Of a stretch of DNA of 64,000 nucleotides, positions 1-11,900 are shown piece by piece (position 1 is the first letter of the stretch; each line of letters starts with the position of its first letter). The stretch comes from Nectonema munidae (Eukaryota; Nematomorpha; Nectonematoida; Nectonematidae): contig JAUIRK010000165.1 in assembly GCA_030549495.1 (NCBI GenBank), positions 124,001-188,000 of the forward strand, written 5' to 3'. A model generated the notes under the pieces. The model was given only the letters and a program-made list of their open reading frames with translations, was not told the origin of the DNA and searched no databases. The position numbers and the translations under genes are program-made.

Positions 1-1181
1 TTTACAAACCATAGATGGGTGGGAAGTTTTTAGAACACGATTTTATGGGATGTAGACTCTCAAAAACTTATTCGGTATATAGAAAGGTATATGTAGGAAA
101 ATTTAACAGGGTGAAAAAATGAGAGCAAAAATAGCCTCGATTTCAAATAAAGTTATATTTTTGTTTGTTCATGCTAAAATATTTATATTCATAAATGTTT
201 GAGATATAAAAGATAACAGGTAATTTAAGCACATCATTCATGTATGTCTATATTATATAGGTATACGTATATGATAATTTGTTTACTTAAACATATTTAT
301 AGAGGCGTTTAGTTTTTATGTCAACAAACAGATTTTATAATTTGCGGTTAATTTTCAACACTAACACACAATGATATGAATGGCGTTGTGTCATTGTATT
401 ACGTGTCCATGTTTTCAACCCTCTAAGTGCGTCCAAGCTTGTCTCGCTCGAAGGATCTCTATTTTTCAATAAGACGATTCATCGCTACTAAGTGCGAAAA
501 AGAATTTGATTTTTGAAGAAAGGGTATTTAAGTCAAAACAAAGAGGGAGATATGCTTCATTTGGATCAAATATACCAAACTCACTAAAATATTGGGAGAG
601 CAAAAATGCATTTTACACGCCCAAATTTTGTTAAAGCGTTCAAATTTACCCCCACACTACCTGTTCTAGGGTCTATGTCTACATGTATTAGAGTTGATTT
701 CTAAGTTTTTTAACATCATATCAATACACAGGAATCCGCTTTTTATAACGTCATTTTTTTGTGCTTTGGCAATTTCCACTCCTATATCTTAAAACCTTGT
801 TAGAGGAAAAATGTTGAAAAAGTAGTTGAAAAGGAAAATAAATAAAGAATTTTACATTGTTTGAAATAATATTTCACAAAAAAATATAGTTCTTTTTTAA
901 TAAACATATTTCTAGTAAACGTTTTATATTCTACAAGTCAAAAACACAAATAGAAAGACAAACATGGTGTTTTATTTACCCCCATAAAATTGTAGTGTTC
1001 TCAGAATGGGTGAAGTGTCCACTTTGGCGTATAACGCGTTTTTAAAATGGATCATTAATTTACAGTTGATCATATAATATGCTAATAATATGACTATTCT
1101 TATACCTGGGCATTATTGTAAAATTTATGCGAATGATTTGATTTAACTGATATTTCTTCTATATTTATAAATATGTATATA
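1..1181. other. AT-rich stretch with no recognisable gene
   Basis: I see no open frame that resembles a protein on either strand and no clear repeat ends. The sequence is AT-rich and full of stops in all frames. It runs directly into the outer edge of the palindromic element that starts near 1182. Confidence 0.6.
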
Positions 1182-1197
1182 ATTTCCAACCTGTATT

Positions 1198-1325
1198 CTA
1201 CGATGATTCATCTCCAAACTATATATTACAATGATTCATCTCCAACCTGTATACCACGATGATTCATCTCCAACCTGTTTACTAGGATGATTCATCTTCA
1301 ACCTGTATACTACGATGGTTTCTAT
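1198..1325 (+). repeat. Tandem 28-nt repeat, left arm of foldback element
   Basis: About four and a half copies of a 28-nt unit with the core ATGATTCATCTCCAACCTGT follow each other with one to four differences each. Two further units lie inside the arm at about 1450-1510. The same unit in reverse complement forms the right outer end. Confidence 0.8.
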
Positions 1326-1585
1326 TCCATGTACAAATAACTAGGGAGACAATGTTCAACTTTCTGTTCACATTCTGCTAGATGTAAGATTTGATATACC
1401 TCATTCGGGGAGACGATGCTACATAAGTTATTACCTATATACATTATACCTGTATACTACGTTGGTTCATCTCCAACCTGTATACCGCGATAATTCATCT
1501 CCAACCTATATAATATATTTTATCAAATAATCAAAATAAAATTCTGTAATAATCGAAAAATATTCTTTAAAAAATCAAAAAATAT

Positions 1586-1850
1586 CAAACTTTCTGTTCA
1601 TATTTTGCTACCTCATACGATGTTACAAAAGTTATTACCTATACTTTGCAATTTGCACGATTTTAAATATTATATTTGTCAAATAATCAAAATAAAATTC
1701 TGTAATCAAAGAATCGAAAAATATTCTTTAAAAAATCAAAAAATATCAAACTTCCTGTTCATATTTTGCTACTTCATACGATGTTACAAAAGTTATTACC
1801 TATACTTTGCAATTTGCACGATTTTAAATATTATATTTGTCGAATAATCA
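1586..1850 (+). repeat. 161-nt direct repeat inside the left arm
   Basis: The segment starting at 1586 (CAAACTTTCTGTTCATATTT) begins again at 1747 with very few changes, giving a period of 161 nt. A more diverged relative starts near 1355. The mirror copies lie at about 2060-2340 in the right arm. Confidence 0.75.
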
Positions 1851-2689
1851 AAGAATCGAAAAATGTTCAAATCAAAAAATATTTATTCTTTTTAAATATA
1901 TCGTTGGCTCCCCTTACTTTTAGATTCGTATGTGCATAATTTGATAAAAATTAATTATTAAAGACTAGGTTTATCTTTCAATTTTAAAAGTAAGGGGAGC
2001 CAACGATATATTTAAAAAGAATAAATATTTTTTGATTTGAACATTTTTCGATTCTTTGATTATTCGACAAATATAATATTTAAAATCGTGCAAATTGCAA
2101 AGTATAGGTAATAACTTTTGTAACATCGTATGAGGTAGCAAAATATGAACAGAAAGTTTGATATTTTTTGATTTTTTAAAGAATATTTTTCGATTCTTTG
2201 ATTACAGAATTTTATTTTGATTATTTGACCAATATAATATTTAAAATCGTGCAAATTGCAAAGTATAGGTAATAACTTTTGTAACATCGTATGAGATAGC
2301 AAAATATGAACAGAAAGTTTGATATTTTTTGATTTTTTAAAGAATATTTTTCGATTCTATGATTACAGAATTTTATTTTGATTATTTGATAAAATATATT
2401 ATTTAATATCGTGAAAAAATTAATAACTTATCTAACATCCTCTCCCCTAATGAGGTATATCAAATCTTACATCTTGCAAAATATGAACTGATAGGTTGGA
2501 GATGAATTATCGCGCTATACAAGTTGGAGATGAACCAACGTAGTATACAGGTATAATGTATATAGGTAATAACTTATGTAGCATCGTCTCCCCGAATGAG
2601 GTATATCAAATCTTACATCTAGCAGAATGTGAACAGAAAGTTGAACATTGTCTCCCTAGTCATTTGTACATGGAATAGAAACCATCGTA

Positions 2690-2850
2690 GTATACAGGTT
2701 GGAGATGAATCATCGTAGTATACAGGTTGGAGATGAATCATTGTAGTATATAGTTTGGAGATGAATCATTGTAGTATATAGTTTGGAGATGAATCATCGT
2801 AGAATACAGGTTGGAGATGAATCATCGTAATATACGGGTTGGAGATAACA
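2690..2850 (-). repeat. Tandem 28-nt repeat, right arm of foldback element
   Basis: Six or so units carrying GGTTGGAGATGAATCATCGT follow each other to about 2850. They are the reverse complement of the left-end units. The right end has more copies than the left, so the two arrays have changed length independently. Confidence 0.8.
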
Positions 2851-4930
2851 CGCAAGTTGTCTACCCGCGTTCAACCGTACAGGTTATGAGAATATATCAT
2901 TACATATTAGAGAAGAGTTTCCTAAACTCTTTATACTGAAAAAATATTTCTTTAAATATATTACTGAGCTAGAAGGTTGATGCAATCAGAATTACAAACA
3001 AGATAGTCCTGAAGTTTGAACGAAGAGTGCGAGAGTAGGTGTGTGAGTGTGATAGTAAGGGCCTCGATTCGAGAGAAAGGGGGGGGGGGGGGGGTTGTGA
3101 TTTCAATTCTCAATTATATGTCTTTATTATAGTATTTATTAGATGTCTTTTTTTATAGTATTTATTAGACTTGTTTATCTTCTGAGTGGACTTTCTATAT
3201 TACCGTGGAATGAATATTTAAAATATCCACATTTGTATAACCCATGGATTTTTGAGCTAGACGAATATTTTTTATTGTCCAAAACTGTATATGAACTCTA
3301 ATTCAAGGCCTAAAATTTTTATCCCTGTTAATTACTGTAACCAAGCCCGTCGATAGGGGGTAAGGGAGCTAGGTCCGCTGTTCACTCAGTGACCCCTTCT
3401 TGATCCCCTTTGAATTTCTTCGGGGCACTCAAATTTCAGTTTGAAAACCACTGAATAGAAGATTGATGCAATCAGAATTACAAACAAGGTAATTTGACTT
3501 CATAAAATTGTGCAGTTATCGTATGATTGAGAGCTTACAATGCAAGTATAATCTCGAGTAATAATTGTGGTGTTTTCATTATAAAAATAATTAAAAAGTA
3601 AATTTTTCCCATTTTTTACAGAAGAGTTTCCTAAAACTTCATACAGAAATATTATTTCTTCAATGTGGATGTATGCGCACACGTGTTAGATTCGAAAATT
3701 ATAATTATTTTATAAAAATATAGAAATAAATTTAGGATTATATTGAAAAAAAAATAAATTCATGAGATTACTTATTGAAAAAAATTGATTAAAACACATA
3801 TTTTGATCTATTTATATTCTCTTTAGAAATTTATATGCAGTAAACAATAATAAAAATAATATTTATCCAAAACATATTTTTTTCGAATCAAAGTGTAAAT
3901 CAAACCCGCACTTAAATTTTTGATGAGTAATTCAAAAGAAGTAAAAAACTAATGTTAATTTATAAAAAACCGAAAACTAAAATGATTTTATAAAAATCTA
4001 AAAATAAATAGTGGACTTGCGAGACCTCTGATAAGGCTGGCAAGTTGTCTCCCCGGAGGTCTTGCCAGACCTCTGATATCCAATATTAAATAAGAAAATT
4101 ATTATTCAAATAATAAATCTTTTTTCGCATGCTACTTTAGTCTATGTATAAGCTAAGGGCTTAGATGTGAAATTTGCCCAAACCTCAGTATCGAAAATAT
4201 TTAAGTCGGAGGAGTCAACGCTTTGACATAAAGGCATTTTCTTAATTGATGATAATGGGAAGAGTTGGTTGTCTGCATCCCTGCTAGTTAGTTAGTTATT
4301 TATGATCATGCTTTGACTTGAAATTGTTTTCCATCTTTTTTAAGAATTGATCAAAGTTAAATTAATATGACGTTTTCAAATATAAATCTTTTTTATAATT
4401 TGAAAAAAATATGCAAATTAGTTAATTTGCATGAATTAAATAACGACGAATCAAGAAGAAATTTAAAGAATGCTTTATACGCTTGGATGAAAACATTGAA
4501 TATATTAAACGCTGAGAGAAAGAGATGAAAAATTTAAAAATTGTCCTCGTCAAAATTTTCAATTTTAATTTGTCAAAAAAGACAAAACTTTTGATTAAAG
4601 TTGTCGCTTTTAAATTAGATTTTTTTCATTTTTTATTTCTAATTTCAAAGTGAAGATGAATTTAATTAAATTTTAAAAATATTTCATCATCATCTTCACC
4701 ATTTTACACTTCATAATATTTTTTATCGATCTCTTATATTATTTCAATTAAATTCTGTGTTAACAAAGGGCACAAAAACTTTATATATTATATATAACTT
4801 TGGCCTCTTTTTCTGGCTATATAGCGCTAAAAGTGTTACTATATATGAAATTACTCTCATTTTATTAATTAAAAAATTAGAGGAATATGATGTAATATAT
4901 TATACATTAATTTAAATTCTTTCATATATA
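2851..4930. other. No gene; short dispersed direct repeats and a G16 tract
   Basis: No coding potential is visible. Two short sequences each occur twice here. One is a 32-nt motif containing GATGCAATCAGAATTACAAA at 2971 and 3457. The other contains GAAGAGTTTCCTAAA at about 2912 and 3621. Their order differs between the two occurrences. A run of 16 G lies at 3079-3094. A short stretch near 4020-4075 contains GACCTCTGATA twice. The 60-codon minus-strand open frame at 3500-3682 looks accidental. Confidence 0.6.
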
Positions 4931-6507
4931 CCAGTGTTTCACAAATTTTTCAGTTCGTGACACATTTTTGTATAAACAAATTTATCATGATCCACAATAT
5001 TCTAACTGAAATAACTATTAGCTTTAAATGGGTAAAATTAAATTCTATATAAAAGATTAAACTCAAAAAAATAAAATGAATATGTGTATTAATTTAAATT
5101 ATCCAAATTTTATTAGACTTCAATATATTTGGCACAAAACGACAATTTAGATTCACTATTCCACAAACAAACAAAAATATTTTTTTCTTTGTCATGAGCT
5201 AATGAAAACATATGAATAACTTCGATGCTATAATGTGCAAGAAAAAGACAGGTTGCGTACGACGACATCTCTCTTTAAGAATAAAATTTTAAACTTTTTA
5301 GATGGCGTTAAAAATTATTTCAAAACTTCTAAAAATGACTCAATTCTTCGAAAAAAACTGTCTTTCAAACCATTGGATCGTAACACAGAAAAGAAATATC
5401 TAAAATATTTTAAGAACTTTATTTTTTAAACAAATACTCAATAGGATAAGGGAATTGATTTATTTACTGACTTTTTACTCCATTAGAGTAGCATCGGTGT
5501 AACTGCGAATTCTGTGGCCGGCCAAAAGTTTTCTTTAATTTCTAGCGTTGACGCCTATTTTATGTATAAATATTTTTTATAGTTGGCCCCCAAAGAAATG
5601 TCGTCCCTGTCCATATGCCCGCCTCCCTCTGTCCACCTGTATTAGAGTTTGTACTAGGAGTTAGAACATTTCCATAAACTCTAGTTTATAATATACAACG
5701 CATGTTTTTCTTAAAAATTCCAAATACCTTAAATTACATTTAAAAGCGTTTTATCTAAAAATTAACGCTTCTAATTCACGCAGTGCCTTCCTTCAAAAGT
5801 TTGGTAGAAGATAGCTTAATTTAATGTTGAATGTAAAGACGAGGCGAAACTTATTATTGTGTATGATTGAAAGATTTTTGAAATTGAAGTCATGTATTAA
5901 TTTTGCAAACTGATTAGAAGCGTCTTTAGCCACTTAACAATATTTTAAACCAAATAGAAAACTCAAATATATTAAAAGCTGAAATCTGTTGGCTGTTAAT
6001 CATTGAAAATTTTTGAGATAATACTCATCCATTGGCTCAAGAAATTTATAGAGAACTATTTTCGCATTATGAAAAAAGGTGTCAAAAAAAAAAGAGATGA
6101 TTAAAACTGACGAACGTATTTTTCGTCGTATCTATCCAAAATGCAATAAAGAATAGAGTTAGATTCAAAGGAAGAAGAAGAAAAGGGAACAGAACTTCAA
6201 TATAATAAAATGACTTTCTATCGTTGTACAAGGCAAAAATGAAATCGTTTCATTCAACTTCACAAATTTAAACTCCAGCTAAATTGAACTTTGTCAGCGA
6301 ATTTAAGTATTTGAATCAACTGGATCTAAAAGTCCGAAAGATGAGCCTTTATATAAAGCACTTCTTTCAGTTAGGCCAACCTCTCTTGAGAGTGAAAGGA
6401 CATTTTCTATAGTGCAGGAATATCCACAACAAAGATTTGTTTTAGATTAGCTAAATAGAATTAATGCCTTATGTTTCATCCGAGATCACTTCAAAAATGT
6501 AATGTAA
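4931..6507 (+). pseudogene. Decayed hAT transposon, C-terminal transposase visible
   Basis: The clearest part is 6343-6507, which reads through the hAT C-terminal dimerisation signature RPTSLESERTFSI and, after one in-frame stop, LNRINALCFIRDHFKN. In the family this region mediates dimerisation and carries the last catalytic acidic residue. A hAT-like terminal sequence CAGTGTTTCACAAATTTTTC starts near 4931. Between these, 5235-5429 is an open frame of 64 codons that may be part of the N-terminal region but has no clear motif. I did not find a matching right terminal repeat or a target duplication, so the element limits are approximate. The copy cannot encode an active enzyme. Confidence 0.6.
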
Positions 6508-8980
6508 ACGTTGATATTGAAAAAGATATCTTATTTCTTTTTAAATATTTTATTATTTATAATAATTGGCATGGAAACAATATCTTGTAAAAACTCTAGT
6601 TTTGAGATTTCCGTCGGATAAAACTTGGGTTAAGATTTTCTGAGTTTGGCCAAAGTTTTAAAATTTTTGGTCTATCATAATCAGGCTTTGCTTTCATTTT
6701 AATGAATTGAACTGAGTCATAAAAGGATTGCCAACAGCACTATGTTGATCGCCTAGATAATTTTTTTTACTCATCCAGCTTTTTATTTTTTCTTCAATTT
6801 GTCTTTTCGATTCTAGTTTCAAAACATAACTTAAAATTGGTTTAAGTAGACAAGACTATTCATAAAAATTGGGGATATAACATTGAAAATTGATCGTGAA
6901 TTTTGACGTTAATAATATTTTACTTAATTTTCCAATTATATCTTTATGGTCTCCTATTTCACTTATAAACGGTTTTTTATTGTTAAATTTTTACAACAAA
7001 ATAAATTCATCTTTATTTAATGAAAAAATATTTAAAAAAATTTACCTCAATATTTTTTGTAACGATGAAAACATGTACATTTATAAAATTTTCAAATTAT
7101 ATCAAAAAAATGATCCCCACTAAAAGCTGGCTAAATTTTGAAAGTTTACCTATATGTTTTAATTTTCGTTACATATAATTAATGTAGGAAAATCCAGTTA
7201 AAATCATTGAATGGAGTAAAGATCCCGACTGTGGCATGCGAAGGATATACATAAATATATTTATAAAAGGTTATATTTATTAACAAACAATTTATACTAC
7301 ATCATTGGATGCAGCAACTTGTATTAGCAAATTTCGAAACAAGTCATATATATATATATATATACAAACTGAACCACAATGAAATCTGAGTGCGATATTA
7401 TATGTTGTATTACATAAGAGAAAGGATATTCTCTATTTTAGTGAAAATAAAAGCAACTTGACGAAAAAAGGGAGTGCCCACGATGAAGAGGCAACGGGCC
7501 GCTGCACAGTATTTATGTAACATTAACTTATTTTCCATAAAATATTTACATTTTTAAATTCGTATAATTTGAACTTAAAATGTGTAACTTGCAACAATTC
7601 AAGATGCGCCTAAACCCAATTTAATCATTTCACTTCTGCAAATCCCATTTTGACATTTGCTTGTGTAGAAGGCAATATCTAAAATAATAACGGAGGAGCC
7701 AAGTAAATCGTGCTAACATTATATAACTCTATGCACATCTATTTGTCAAGACTTGTAGCTCTGTAAAAAATTTTTATTACACTCTAAACTCTTCTGAATT
7801 ATTAAGGAGAGCAAGAAAGACTTAAACCATTTTTAATGAAAATAAATTTACCATATAGTGAAAATATAATTTAAATATTGTAAGCATATAAATAAATACT
7901 TTTCAAAATATTAACACCACTTACTTTGTTCTTTTTAAACAGGATTGAACAATCAAAAAGCATTGTTTTCAGATTTAATCATATTTATATTGACATTCAA
8001 TTTTGTATTTTCAAGTTTTAAAATATTTATAAATAATTCTGACTAACTTCTGAAATGTAATTCAACTTCACCTCCTTTTTAGAAATTTATTACAATATGG
8101 AAAAAAAGAAGGCAGATCGAAGCCCTTTTCATAGTCTTCTCAAAAAAGGTAAAAATTGTCAGATACATTTTGCTTTCTTTTTGATTGGAGTGGTGTATCT
8201 TCATATTAACTCAATATATAATTTAATAATATATATTTTACCCCCTGTTTGTGAAATTGCCCAATTCACAAAAAGGGTGAATGCCATGCCCACTTCATAA
8301 AATCGGCAAAATATTTTCCCACTTCAAGGAATGGGCAACTTTATACAAGAATGAAAATATTTTATTAAACCCAAAAAAAATTATTATATTAAAGATTTTT
8401 TAAACAATTTTATTGACTTAATCCCCACATTTAAAAACAGATGTGCCTTAACTTTATATTAAATAAATTATTGTAAGCAATAAAATATAAAAAAAATTGT
8501 AAATCCTAAACTTTCTTTTATTTAAAAAAAATCTAAACGTTTTAAAAGTAAACAACTAATTAATTAATTGACAAATGAACTAACTAAGTATATATGCAAT
8601 TAGTTAGTTATTGAATTTGTGAGTTAGGTAGTTAGACAGTAGATTAATCCTTTGAGGACCAGAATTTTTAAGATTTTCATTTCATGGAACACCGGTGTCA
8701 CATTGGTCATTAACCCTAGCATGATTTAAATTTTTATATACGCTAAAAGACCCAGAGAGGCCTCATCGGCCCTCGTCTAAAATTTAAATTTTATCCAACT
8801 TTTACCCATGTATTATGAAAAAAATAGTAAAAGTAATCTCTGAGAAATTAAAAATTACAATGTTGGGGCAAAATTTCTGAATATTTTTTTTCCAGTATGT
8901 CATAAATACGTTTCAGTTGCTCAATATCATTTTGGGCGTGTACAATTTCCCCTCAGATTAGAATCGAAGTTATAAATTAC
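6508..8980. other. No gene; (TA)n run and possible piggyBac-type ends
   Basis: The stretch is AT-rich with stops in every frame. Open frames at 6890-7123 and 8097-8300 have low-complexity composition and no recognisable motif. A short TA microsatellite lies at about 7347-7363. Around 8237-8335 there are imperfect repeats of CCCACTTCA and GGGCAA-type words. TTAA followed by a C-rich word occurs at 8644 (TTAATCCTTTGAGGACC) and at 8710 (TTAACCCTAGCATG), which resembles piggyBac ends. Confidence 0.5.
8644..8776. repeat. Possible piggyBac-type terminal sequences with a palindrome
   Basis: TTAA plus CCTTTGAGGACC at 8644 is followed by the perfect palindrome ACACCGGTGT at 8689-8698, then by a second TTAACCCTAG at 8710. 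PiggyBac elements use TTAA as target and begin with CCC-like bases, so these may be ends of nonautonomous copies. No transposase lies between or beside them, so this is inference. Confidence 0.35.
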
Positions 8981-11900
8981 CGTCATCCCGCGTTTCTTAT
9001 TCCTCCGTCATCCCGCGTTTCTTATTTCTCCGTCATCCCGCGTTTCTTATTTCTCCGTCATCCCGCGTTTCTTATTTCTCCGTCATCCCGTGTTTCTTAT
9101 TTCTCCGTCATCCCGCATTTCTTATTTCTCCGTCATCCCGTGTTTCTTATTTCTCCGTCATCCCGCGTTTCTTATTCCTCCGTCATCCCGCGTTTCTTAT
9201 TTCTCCGTCATCCCGCGTTTCTTATTTCTCCGTCATCCCGCGTTTCTTATTTCTCCGTCATCCCGTGTTTCTTATTTCTCCGTCATCCCGCGTTTCTTAT
9301 TTCTCCGTCATCCCGCCTTTCTTATTTCTCCGTCATCCCGCGTTTCTTATTTCTCCGTCATCCCGCCTTTCTTATTTCTCCGTCATCCCGCGTTTCTTAT
9401 TTCTCCGTCATCCCGCGTTTCTTATTTCTCCGTCATCCCGCCTTTCTTATTTCTCCGTCATCCCGCCTTTCTTATTTCTCCGTCATCCCGCGTTTCTTAT
9501 TCCTCCGTCATCCCGCGTTTCTTATTCCTCCGTCATCCCGCCTTTCTTATTTCTCCGTCATCCCGCGTTTCTTATTTCTCCGTCATCCCGCGTTTCTTAT
9601 TCCTCCGTCATCCCGCGTTTCTTATTCCTCCGTCATCCCGCGTTTCTTATTTCTCCGTCATCCCGCGTTTCTTATTTCTCCGTCATCCCGCCTTTCTTAT
9701 TTCTCCGTCATCCCGCGTTTCTTATTCCTCCGTCATCCCGCGTTTCTTATTCCTCCGTCATCCCGCGTTTCTTATTCCTCCGTCATCCCGCGTTTCTTAT
9801 TCCTCCGTCATCCCGCGTTTCTTATTTCTCCGTCATCCCGCCTTTCTTATTTCTCCGTCATCCCGTGTTTCTTATTTCTCCGTCATCCCGTGTTTCTTAT
9901 TTCTCCGTCATCCCGCGTTTCTTATTTCTCCGTCATCCCGCGTTTCTTATTTCTCCGTCATCCCGCCTTTCTTATTTCTCCGTCATCCCGCGTTTCTTAT
10001 TTCTCCGTCATCCCGCGTTTCTTATTCCTCCGTCATCCCGCCTTTCTTATTTCTCCGTCATCCCGCGTTTCTTATTTCTTCGTCATCCCGCCTTTCTTAT
10101 TTCTCCGTCATCCCGCCTTTCTTATTTCTCCGTCATCCCGCCTTTCTTATTCCTCCGTCATCCCGCGTTTCTTATTTCTCCGTCATCCCGCGTTTCTTAT
10201 TTCTCCGTCATCCCGCGTTTCTTATTTCTCCGTCATCCCGCGTTTCTTATTTCTCCGTCATCCCGCCTTTCTTATTTCTCCGTCATCCCGCGTTTCTTAT
10301 TTCTCCGTCATCCCGTGTTTCTTATTTCTCCGTCATCCCGCCTTTCTTATTTCTCCGTCATCCCGCCTTTCTTATTTCTCCGTCATCCCGCGTTTCTTAT
10401 TTCTCCGTCATCCCGCGTTTCTTATTCCTCCGTCATCCTGCGTTTCTTATTCCTCCGTCATCCCGCCTTTCTTATTTCTCCGTCATCCCGCGTTTCTTAT
10501 TTCTCCGTCATCCCGCGTTTCTTATTTCTCCGTCATCCCGCGTTTCTTATTTCTCCGTCATCCCGCGTTTCTTATTTCTCCGTCATCCCGCCTTTCTTAT
10601 TTCTCCGTCATCCCGCGTTTCTTATTTCTCCGTCATCCCGCCTTTCTTATTTCTCCGTCATCCCGCCTTTCTTATTTCTCCGTCATCCCGCCTTTCTTAT
10701 TCCTCCGTCATCCTGCCTTTCTTATTTCTCCGTCATCCCGCGTTTCTTATTCCTCCGTCATCCCGCCTTTCTTATTTCTCCGTCATCCCGCGTTTCTTAT
10801 TCCTCCGTCATCCCGCCTTTCTTATTTCTCCGTCATCCCGCGTTTCTTATTTCTCCGTCATCCCGTGTTTCTTATTTCTCCGTCATCCCGCCTTTCTTAT
10901 TTCTCCGTCATCCCGCGTTTCTTATTCCTCCGTCATCCCGCCTTTCTTATTTCTCCGTCATCCCGCGTTTCTTATTCCTCCGTCATCCCGCCTTTCTTAT
11001 TTCTCCGTCATCCCGCGTTTCTTATTTCTCCGTCATCCCGTGTTTCTTATTTCTCCGTCATCCCGCCTTTCTTATTTATCCGTCATCCCGCGTTTCTTAT
11101 TTCTCCGTCATCCCGCCTTTCTTATTTCTCCGTCATCCCGCGTTTCTTATTTCTCCGTCATCCCGCGTTTCTTATTTCTCTTTCTTATTTCTCCGTCATC
11201 CCGTGTTTCTTATTTCTCCGTCATCCCGCCTTTCTTATTTCTCCGTCATCCCGCCTTTCTTATTTCTCTGTCATCACGCGTTTCTTATTCCTCCGTCATC
11301 CCGCCTTTCTTATTTCTCCGTCATCCCGTGTTTCTTATTTCTCCGTCATCCCGCCTTTCTTATTTCTCCGTCATCCCGCCTTTCTTATTTCTCCGTCATC
11401 CCGCGTTTCTTATTTCTCCGTCATCCCGCGTTTCTTATTTCTCCGTCATCCCGCGTTTCTTATTTCTCCGTCATCCCGCCTTTCTTATTTCTCCGTCATC
11501 CCGCGTTTCTTATTCCTCCGTCATCCCGCGTTTCTTATTTCTCCGTCATCCCGCGTTTCTTATTTCTCCGTCATCCCGCGTTTCTTATTCCTCCGTCATC
11601 CCGCCTTTCTTATTTCTCCGTCATCCCGCCTTTCTTATTTCTCCGTCATCCCGCGTTTCTTATTCCTCCGTCATCCCGCGTTTCTTATTCCTCCGTCATC
11701 CCGCGTTTCTTATTTCTCCGTCATCCCGCGTTTCTTATTTCTCCGTCATCCCGCGTTTCTTATTTCTCCGTCATCCCGCGTTTCTTATTCCTCCGTCATC
11801 CCGCCTTTCTTATTTCTCCGTCATCCCGCGTTTCTTATTTCTCCGTCATCCCGCGTTTCTTATTTCTCCGTCATCCCGCCTTTCTTATTTCTCCGTCATC

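Larger units (their letters stand above)
1182..2850. mobile_element. Foldback-like element: large inverted repeat with tandem 28-nt subrepeats
   Basis: Sequence from about 1182 to 1923 reappears as its reverse complement from about 1985 to 2850, with a loop of about 60 nt at 1924-1984. The inner arm edges are cttttaa-like on one side and its complement on the other, and the palindrome is nearly perfect for at least 145 nt beside the loop. Both outer ends consist of tandem 28-nt units containing GATTCATCTCC (left) or GGAGATGAATC (right). Further in, each arm has a 161-nt direct repeat. The right arm holds roughly 90 nt (around 2410-2490) that the left arm lacks. Long inverted repeats built from short tandem repeats are typical of Foldback-class elements; membership in that class is inference. 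The open frames of 80 codons at 1605-1847 (+) and 2060-2302 (-) are mirror images made by the palindrome and resemble no protein. I could not find a target-site duplication. Confidence 0.75.

Noticed and set aside
1605-2302. Two nearly identical 80-codon frames on opposite strands
   Set aside because: Mirror images created by the palindrome; AT-rich composition and internal 161-nt repeat, no protein resemblance.
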